This document shows, one piece after another, positions 59,257 through 64,000 of a DNA stretch of 64,000 nucleotides. How positions within the stretch are numbered: position 1 is the first letter of the stretch; the number at the start of each line of letters is the position of its first letter. The notes beneath the pieces were generated by a model that saw only the letters and a list, made by a program, of their open reading frames with translations, was not told the DNA's origin and made no database searches. This DNA comes from CAZIUL01 sp964542475. GTDB taxonomy: Bacteria; Planctomycetota; B15-G4; CAYZWU01. The stretch is from contig CAZIUL010000008.1 of the NCBI GenBank assembly GCA_964542475.1, positions 1 through 64,000 of the forward strand, in the 5' to 3' direction. The translations under genes and the position numbers were made by a program.

Positions 59257-60009
59257 TTGTTTGCATTTGTTTCAGACATTCACGGAAACCTCGAGGCATT
59301 GAACGCGGTTGTCAAGCATATGGAATCGATGGGAGTTTCCAAGGTTTTCAGCTTGGGGGATGTGGTTGGATACGGACCGAACCCTGTGGAATGTATCGAA
59401 ATCGTGAAAGGTTTCGAGCTATCCATCAAGGGAAACCATGAAGCCGCATTGCTTTTTTATCCGAGCGATTTCAACCCTCAGGCCCGCATGGCCATCGAAT
59501 GGACCCGTGACCAGCTGAATGTCCCGAACCGGCCGCGCGAGGAAAAGTTCGCGCTTTGGGAGTGGATCGACCGCCTGCCGGAAATCGTCAGGGAGGGCAG
59601 GTTCATGCTTGCGCACGGTTCACCGCGGGATCCTGTGCGGGAGTACATCCTTCCTCAGAACGTTCATGACAGGATGTTAATGGAGGATGTGTTTTCCCAT
59701 ATGGATCGCGGAATCTGCCTGGTCGGGCATTCCCATGTTCCGGGAGTTTACACGGAAAAACTGAGTTACATGCATCCCGACGAACTCGAAGACGGATTCG
59801 TGGTCCCCAAGGACTCCAAGGCCGTGGTCAACGTAGGTTCGGTGGGACAGCCGCGGGACAACGACCCGAGAGCATGTTATGTCACCTGGGATCGCGATAT
59901 GATTCGCTATCACAGGGTTGAATACGATTTTAAAACTACCATGGACAAGATAACGGAAACGGGTGTTTTGCCTGAGATACTCGCACTCCGTCTGGAAAGC
60001 GGCAGATAA
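59257..60009 (+). CDS. Metallophosphoesterase (calcineurin-like)
   Basis: The 250-residue cytoplasmic protein contains the five motifs of the calcineurin-like phosphoesterase fold: FVSDIHGN (D6, H8), GDVVGYGPNP, GNHE, AHGSPRDP and GHSHVPG; the last with VNVGSVGQPRD completes the dinuclear metal site. The substrate could be a phosphodiester or phosphoprotein. TTG 59257 is supported by AAGGAG (59244-59249) and a 7-base spacer. It is followed by yidC after 22 bases, probably in one operon. Confidence 0.9.
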   Translation: MFAFVSDIHGNLEALNAVVKHMESMGVSKVFSLGDVVGYGPNPVECIEIVKGFELSIKGNHEAALLFYPSDFNPQARMAIEWTRDQLNVPNRPREEKFALWEWIDRLPEIVREGRFMLAHGSPRDPVREYILPQNVHDRMLMEDVFSHMDRGICLVGHSHVPGVYTEKLSYMHPDELEDGFVVPKDSKAVVNVGSVGQPRDNDPRACYVTWDRDMIRYHRVEYDFKTTMDKITETGVLPEILALRLESGR

Positions 60010-60031
60010 CTCCTAAAGGGAGCAACATTCG

Positions 60032-62053
60032 ATGGAAAAACGGCTGGCCCTGGCACTGGTGCTATGTCTTCTCTTGATCATTATCAACCAGCAACTCTTC
60101 GTTTCCGACCCTGTAGAAAAAGCAACACAGCCGTCCCGGCCGGCAACAGCGGAGGAGTACGGCGCCACAAGCGATGATACAGGCGACCTGGGCGACAAGG
60201 TATCCGGAGGGGGCAAGGCTGATGAGCCTGTTTCCCGGGATACGGAGCAAGCCCAGCCGGCCGAAGGATATGAAAGCACGAGCGGGATCCTGGAGACCGG
60301 AATCACGCTGGATACCGACAACTACCGCGTTCGTTTCACGAACAACGGTGCAGCGCTCGAATCGCTGAAGTTCAAGAAGTTCTATTCCGATGCGGAAGTT
60401 CTCGATGAGCCTGAAAAGCTTTCCGACCCGGAGTTCTGGCACGAGATAATGGGTGAGATCCGCGCGGGTACGCCCTCTTTCCGCATCAAGGAAACCGGAG
60501 CATCAACATGCACGCTTGATCAGGTCTGCTGGGAACACGAGCTCGATGAGAGCCGAAACGGCGAAAAGGTGCTGACCTTCGTTTACAAAGCCTCGAACGG
60601 CTTGGTTTTCAGGAAGGTTTTCACCTTGTTCGATGGTGCCTACCACATCGATATCAAGCTGGAGGTTACCAACCGGAACCCCGACCTTGACCAGGGGTTG
60701 AACCTCTTACTCGAGGGACCGTGCGGCATCGCGGACAAAAAGAGGGCATCCTTCACAGCCGGGCCCATGGGCGCCATCTGCTGGTTTTCCAGTGAAGGCG
60801 GGGAGAGCACAGAAACCTTGGAGACAAAGCCCGCAAGCAGCCTGGACCCTCAAAAACCGTATACATGGGATAACAAGACATATTCAAACCTTCACTTCGC
60901 CGGAGTGGCCAACAACTACTTTGCCCTTTTGTTGAAGCCGCTCGACGGGAAGATGCTGAGTCAGGTGCGCATTTACGCGCTTGAGGATTCGGGAAAGGTG
61001 GAAGCGAACATTCAATCGTTCGAGGCCAGGTATAGAAGCCCTCCTTCGCAAGCCCAGATCATGGAGTTTCGCGGGGACGCCATGACCAATGCAAAAACAG
61101 AGCTACTGTTGCGCATGAACAAGATCCCTGCCCCCGGAAACGCGCTATCGCAACGGTTCCTGTTTTTCGCGGGTCCCAAAAAGACCGCTCTCATGAAGAA
61201 TCCCGAATACCAGGACTTTTACGCGCTAATCGAGGACAGCTACGGATCCATGGCCTGGATCAACACAACCCTGATCTGGATCCTCGGCTTTTTTCATTCG
61301 ATCTTCGGGAACTGGGGCGTGGCGATCATCTTTCTCACCTTCGTGGTAAAAGCGCTGCTTTTGCCGTTGACCCGTGTGCAGCAGGTGTCCATGCAGGGTT
61401 ACTCCGAGAAGATGAAGAGGCTCAAGCCCAAGCTGGATGAGCTCAAGAAGAAATACAAGAACAACAAGAAGAAGTTCAACGAAGCTCAGATGAAGATAAT
61501 GAAGGAAGAGGGGGTGCGCCCGCCGCTCATGGGATGCCTGCTCATTTTCCTGCAGTTTCCCATCTTCATCGGGCTTTTCCAGATACTCAGGACCGCGTTC
61601 GAACTCAGGCATTCACCTTTTGTTTTCTGGGTGAAGGACCTTTCCCAGCCGGATGCCCTTCCTCTTCCGTTTGCCCTGCCTCTGCTCGGTGCCAGCATCA
61701 ACGTGCTTCCGATTGCAATGACCGTGGCGTTCTATTATCAGCAGAAGATGATGCCGAAACCCGACACCTCCGACCCCAGCGCCGCTTCGGTACAGAAGAT
61801 GATGCGTTTCATGCCGATCATCTTCGGTGTGATGTTTTATGGATATGCCTCGGGGCTTTCGCTTTACTGGATGACATCGAACCTTATAACGATTGTGGAG
61901 TACAAGTTCATCCGCAAGAATTTTCCTGTCGGCGGAAAGAACAATGCCGGGGACAAGGCGGTCCAGGCCGGCGACAAGACAAGCAAGCCGGCCGACAATG
62001 CCAAAAAGACAATCGAGACAAGGGGGAAGACAAAAAAGAAAGCGAAAGCTTGA
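60032..62053 (+). CDS. yidC: Membrane protein insertase YidC
   Basis: The 673-residue protein has the layout of Gram-negative YidC: an N-terminal helix (LALALVLCLLLIIINQQLF), a periplasmic beta-sandwich domain (residues ~85-390) and the conserved membrane core starting at YGSMAWINTTLIWILGFFHSIFGNWGVAIIFLTFVVKALLLPLT. The core continues with the Lys-rich coiled coil (KLDELKKKYKNNKKKFNEAQMKIMKEEGV) and ends FMPIIFGVMFYGYASGLSLYWMTSNL. A Lys-rich C-terminal tail could contact the ribosome. It inserts and folds inner-membrane proteins. The periplasmic domain implies a diderm cell envelope. Confidence 0.97.
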   Translation: MEKRLALALVLCLLLIIINQQLFVSDPVEKATQPSRPATAEEYGATSDDTGDLGDKVSGGGKADEPVSRDTEQAQPAEGYESTSGILETGITLDTDNYRVRFTNNGAALESLKFKKFYSDAEVLDEPEKLSDPEFWHEIMGEIRAGTPSFRIKETGASTCTLDQVCWEHELDESRNGEKVLTFVYKASNGLVFRKVFTLFDGAYHIDIKLEVTNRNPDLDQGLNLLLEGPCGIADKKRASFTAGPMGAICWFSSEGGESTETLETKPASSLDPQKPYTWDNKTYSNLHFAGVANNYFALLLKPLDGKMLSQVRIYALEDSGKVEANIQSFEARYRSPPSQAQIMEFRGDAMTNAKTELLLRMNKIPAPGNALSQRFLFFAGPKKTALMKNPEYQDFYALIEDSYGSMAWINTTLIWILGFFHSIFGNWGVAIIFLTFVVKALLLPLTRVQQVSMQGYSEKMKRLKPKLDELKKKYKNNKKKFNEAQMKIMKEEGVRPPLMGCLLIFLQFPIFIGLFQILRTAFELRHSPFVFWVKDLSQPDALPLPFALPLLGASINVLPIAMTVAFYYQQKMMPKPDTSDPSAASVQKMMRFMPIIFGVMFYGYASGLSLYWMTSNLITIVEYKFIRKNFPVGGKNNAGDKAVQAGDKTSKPADNAKKTIETRGKTKKKAKA

Positions 62054-63399
62054 GCGACACGATTGCAGCAATATCCACAGCGCCTGGCGCGGCCATGCGC
62101 GCGGTTGTGCGGATCAGCGGGCCTGATGCTTTTTCCATTGCCGGAGGGATGCTTGCCAGCGGCCCTGATCCCGAGGTTCTGAACGGGTTTTCCGCACCCA
62201 GGGTTCGATTGAGCCTTTCCGAAGGAAAGGAGGCGCGGGCGAGGATGCTCGTGATGCGCGCGCCCAGATCCTATACCACCGAGGACACTGTTGAGTTTCA
62301 CCTGCCCGGCGCCGCCCCCCTTGCAGAGCTGATTCTCGGGCTTTGCCTCGATTGCGGCGCAAGGCTTGCTGAACCGGGCGAATTCACGAAAAAGGCTTAT
62401 CTCGGGGGGCGCATCAACGCTGAACAGGTAGAGGGTGTGCTCGGATTGATCGAGAGCCGATCCGATGAGGAGAGGTCATCAGCTTTGCATCTTCTCAGGG
62501 GAGGCGGCATTAGGGAGGCTGCCGAGCTGCGCAACTGCCTGGTCAACGTTCTGGCATCGATTGAAGCCTACCTGGACTTCACGGACGAGGATACCGAGGC
62601 TGTGGACTTACAATCGCTGCGTCACGAGCTGGGGGAGTGTCTCGGCAGCCTGGATAAGATCAAGGAGACGGCCTCAAGGCGGGTGCCGTTCAGGAACCTG
62701 CCGAAAGCGGTGATCGTAGGGCCCCCCAACGCGGGCAAGTCTTCTCTGTTCAACGCAGTTGATCCCGGCGCAAGGGCCCTGATATCGCACGTGCCCGGCA
62801 CAACGCGTGATCTGCTGGAAGGTGAAGTCAGCCGTCGCGGAATGAGGTTTTTCCTGTATGACTCGCCAGGCATCGCAGAGCACAGCGATCCTCTGGAGAA
62901 GCTTGCCCGGTCCCATCTCGCAGGCATGATGCCGGGAATGGATGCCGTTTTGATGGTTTTCGACGGCTCGATGAAACCGCCGCGGGAAGCGATCGCCTCG
63001 TGCGTGAAGATGAGCGGAAAGTTTCCGTGTGTCGTTGCTCTGAACAAGAGCGACCTTCCTGCGGATCCGGAGTGGGAAGCCTATCGGTTCGAATCTTCAC
63101 ACGTCAATGTTTCAGCGCGTCATGGAACCGGGATCCACGAGCTGCTGGACGCTTTATGCGACCTGTTGCCGCCTCCTGCCGGAGAAGGAGGGTGGGGGGC
63201 GGATCTCCGAACCCGTATGAGGGTCCACAAGGCAAAGGAAGCGATCAGCCTGGCGGTCGAACAGGACTGGGAGGGTGGCCTCGAACTAGTGGCAATGGAG
63301 CTCAGGGAAGCCTCTGAATCGATCGGGTTCCTTTGCGAAAAGGTCACTGATGAAGATGTCCTCCAAGCGGTTTTTTCCCGTTTTTGCGTGGGGAAATAA
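62050..63399 (+). CDS. mnmE: tRNA modification GTPase MnmE
   Basis: The 449-residue protein works with MnmG to modify U34 of tRNAs. It carries the N-terminal formyl-folate-binding domain (TIAAISTAPGAAMRAVVRISGPDAF...YTTEDTVEFHLPG...EPGEFTKKAYLGGRINAEQVEGVLGLIES), a G domain with GPPNAGKSSLFN (from residue 224), DSPGI and NKSD, and the C-terminal FCVGK. The G3 motif reads DSPG instead of the usual DTAG. TTG 62050 overlaps the yidC stop (TTGA), giving the normal family length; longer readings upstream run through yidC in another frame and are not real. Confidence 0.93.
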   Translation: MSDTIAAISTAPGAAMRAVVRISGPDAFSIAGGMLASGPDPEVLNGFSAPRVRLSLSEGKEARARMLVMRAPRSYTTEDTVEFHLPGAAPLAELILGLCLDCGARLAEPGEFTKKAYLGGRINAEQVEGVLGLIESRSDEERSSALHLLRGGGIREAAELRNCLVNVLASIEAYLDFTDEDTEAVDLQSLRHELGECLGSLDKIKETASRRVPFRNLPKAVIVGPPNAGKSSLFNAVDPGARALISHVPGTTRDLLEGEVSRRGMRFFLYDSPGIAEHSDPLEKLARSHLAGMMPGMDAVLMVFDGSMKPPREAIASCVKMSGKFPCVVALNKSDLPADPEWEAYRFESSHVNVSARHGTGIHELLDALCDLLPPPAGEGGWGADLRTRMRVHKAKEAISLAVEQDWEGGLELVAMELREASESIGFLCEKVTDEDVLQAVFSRFCVGK

Positions 63400-63459
63400 G
63401 AACTCTTCAGTAAAGAACACAGCGACCGATCACTCCAGAGCCTCTGAACCATTCCCCCC

Positions 63460-63639
63460 TAACCCGCATATTTCATCCTCTTCTGCTGCGGCACCGTAAA
63501 CCGCGCTGTGGCTGCGTTTCATGCCGGGAGACGATCCTCAACCTGTAAGAACAGGCCTGCGGTCGTCTCCTGACATGCGCCTTGCCACATCACAGTTTAC
63601 AGCTACCTCGCGACGAAGAGTATGAAATAAGCGGGCTAA
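63460..63639. repeat. Long imperfect palindrome (~180 bp), full-length dispersed element
   Basis: The outer arms TAACCCGCATATTTCAT and ATGAAATAAGCGGGCTA pair. Nested inside are GTAAACCGCGCTGTGGC against GCCACATCACAGTTTAC, GGAGACGA against TCGTCTCC, and at the tip CCTGT-AAGA-ACAGG. The whole segment can thus fold into one long hairpin with few interruptions. It could be a MITE/REP-like element or an RNA structure after mnmE. No ORF or transposase is included. A truncated derivative lies at 63662-63730. Confidence 0.8.
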
Positions 63640-63661
63640 ATACACGAAAAAAAAAACAGGT

Positions 63662-63730
63662 TTAACCCGCATATTTCATCCTCTCCTGCTACGGCACCTC
63701 GCCACAAAGATCATGAAATAAGCGGGTTAT
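63662..63730. repeat. Truncated derivative of the long palindrome, terminator-like
   Basis: AACCCGCATATTTCAT and ATGAAATAAGCGGGTT form a 16-bp stem with one mismatch; the inside of the full element is missing. It is followed by TTATTTTATTTT, so it can end transcription from mnmE. Together with 63460-63639 it makes two copies side by side. Confidence 0.8.
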
Positions 63731-63736
63731 TTTATT

Positions 63737-63757
63737 TTGACATACAATATCTTGTAT
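63737..63757 (+). promoter_or_regulatory. NrdR-box-like palindrome overlapping a -35 box
   Basis: TTGACA (63737-63742) is followed immediately by ATACAATATCTTGTAT (63742-63757), a perfect inverted repeat with a 4-base centre. It matches 13 of 16 positions of the published NrdR-box consensus acaCwAtATaTwGtgt. The -10 box is poor (TATTGA at 63760). It lies ~140 bases before nrdR, pointing to autoregulation. A clear second box at the usual 31-32-base spacing was not found. Confidence 0.55.
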
Positions 63758-63895
63758 GATATTGATCATTTAAAATATATGGCTGTGTTGGGTCATCCTT
63801 GGCTTTACCCCAGCTTGCGGATAGAAGTTTTTCCGGATTTGGGATCGAATGCAGTATACGGATTCGAGTGTTTTTTGGAAGGCGGATGCACTGTC

Positions 63896-64000
63896 ATGAA
63901 ATGTCCATATTGTAAAGCCAATAATGACAAGGTGATAGATTCCAGAACATCCGGTGATGCCTTTGTAGTCAGGCGGCGCAGGGAATGCCTCGAATGCGGA
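63896..64000 (+). CDS. nrdR: Transcriptional repressor NrdR (N-terminal part, cut by window end)
   Basis: The 35 visible residues, MKCPYCKANNDKVIDSRTSG followed by DAFVVRRRRECLECG, match the zinc-ribbon DNA-binding start of NrdR (CPYC...CLEC). This repressor senses dATP/ATP through its ATP-cone and controls ribonucleotide reductase genes. The ATP-cone part would lie beyond base 64000. The gene follows an NrdR-box-like palindrome. The ribosome site (GGAAGG) is rather far from the ATG. Confidence 0.93.
   Translation, partial: MKCPYCKANNDKVIDSRTSGDAFVVRRRRECLECG

Noticed and set aside
61534..62049. N-terminal extension of MnmE
   Set aside because: It overlaps yidC in another frame; TTG 62050 gives the normal MnmE length and a TTGA junction.
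63460..63639. tRNA or small structured RNA gene
   Set aside because: The fold is one long hairpin without cloverleaf features or a CCA end, and parts of it recur elsewhere as repeats.

Overview
The window is a bacterial chromosome segment, densely coded and moderately GC-rich, with Shine-Dalgarno starts, several TTG/GTG starts and many overlapping ATGA/TTGA gene junctions. The best guess at origin is an uncultured member of the Planctomycetota or a related PVC-like lineage. The pointers are an NPCBM-type secreted protein, a pair of secreted zincin proteases, a LolA/DUF2092-like plus redoxin fusion, and a groEL-groES-groEL-dnaJ-grpE cluster. This is an inference from gene content; there is no rRNA or tRNA in the window to confirm it. 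The gene set suggests anaerobic or microaerobic respiratory metabolism: a sodium-pumping biotin-dependent decarboxylase, a 14-subunit complex I, multihaem cytochromes c and a selenocysteine-containing redoxin.

Layout. 1-410: tandem hairpin repeats and one arm of a palindromic element. 411-3118 (+): class II aldolase, macro-domain protein and Sel1-repeat lipoprotein. 3311-6664 (-): secreted C25 (gingipain-type) protease. 6872-11335: biotin protein ligase (-) divergent from a Na+-translocating decarboxylase operon, gamma-alpha-beta (+). 11431-13204 (+): ElbB-type protein and a stand-alone methionine synthase reactivation-like domain. 13176-14564 (-): an exported LolA-like/TlpA-like fusion whose catalytic CxxC is encoded as TGA-x-x-Cys, followed at the right distance by a SECIS-like hairpin; this is the most interesting item here. 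14878-20490 (+): two paralogous exported LTxxQ-like proteins, an AmmeMemoRadiSam-type radical SAM enzyme with a Tat signal, and a membrane-embedded spermidine-synthase-like protein. 20776-26787 (+): SBBP-repeat protein, an 8-haem and a 12-haem cytochrome, and a PilZ protein.

40192-26823 (-): a complete nuoABCDEFGHIJKLMN operon behind a clear sigma-70 promoter. 44325-40305 (-): two secreted HExxH zincin-like proteins and a lipoprotein. 44490-47543 (+): a membrane-anchored protein made of carboxypeptidase-regulatory-like repeats. 54990-47638 (-): groEL-groES-groEL2-dnaJ-grpE, then an FmdB-type zinc ribbon and a SPASM radical SAM enzyme. 55396-63399: NPCBM protein, RadC, HEAT-repeat protein (-), metallophosphoesterase, YidC and MnmE. 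The right edge holds a ~180-bp near-perfect palindrome with a shorter derivative, then an NrdR-box-like site in front of a truncated nrdR.

Three families of dispersed intergenic repeats recur in the window (1-200 and 47545-47612; 289-322 and 63460-63730; 3144-3222 and 12121-12219). No CRISPR array, transposase, prophage, tRNA or rRNA was seen.
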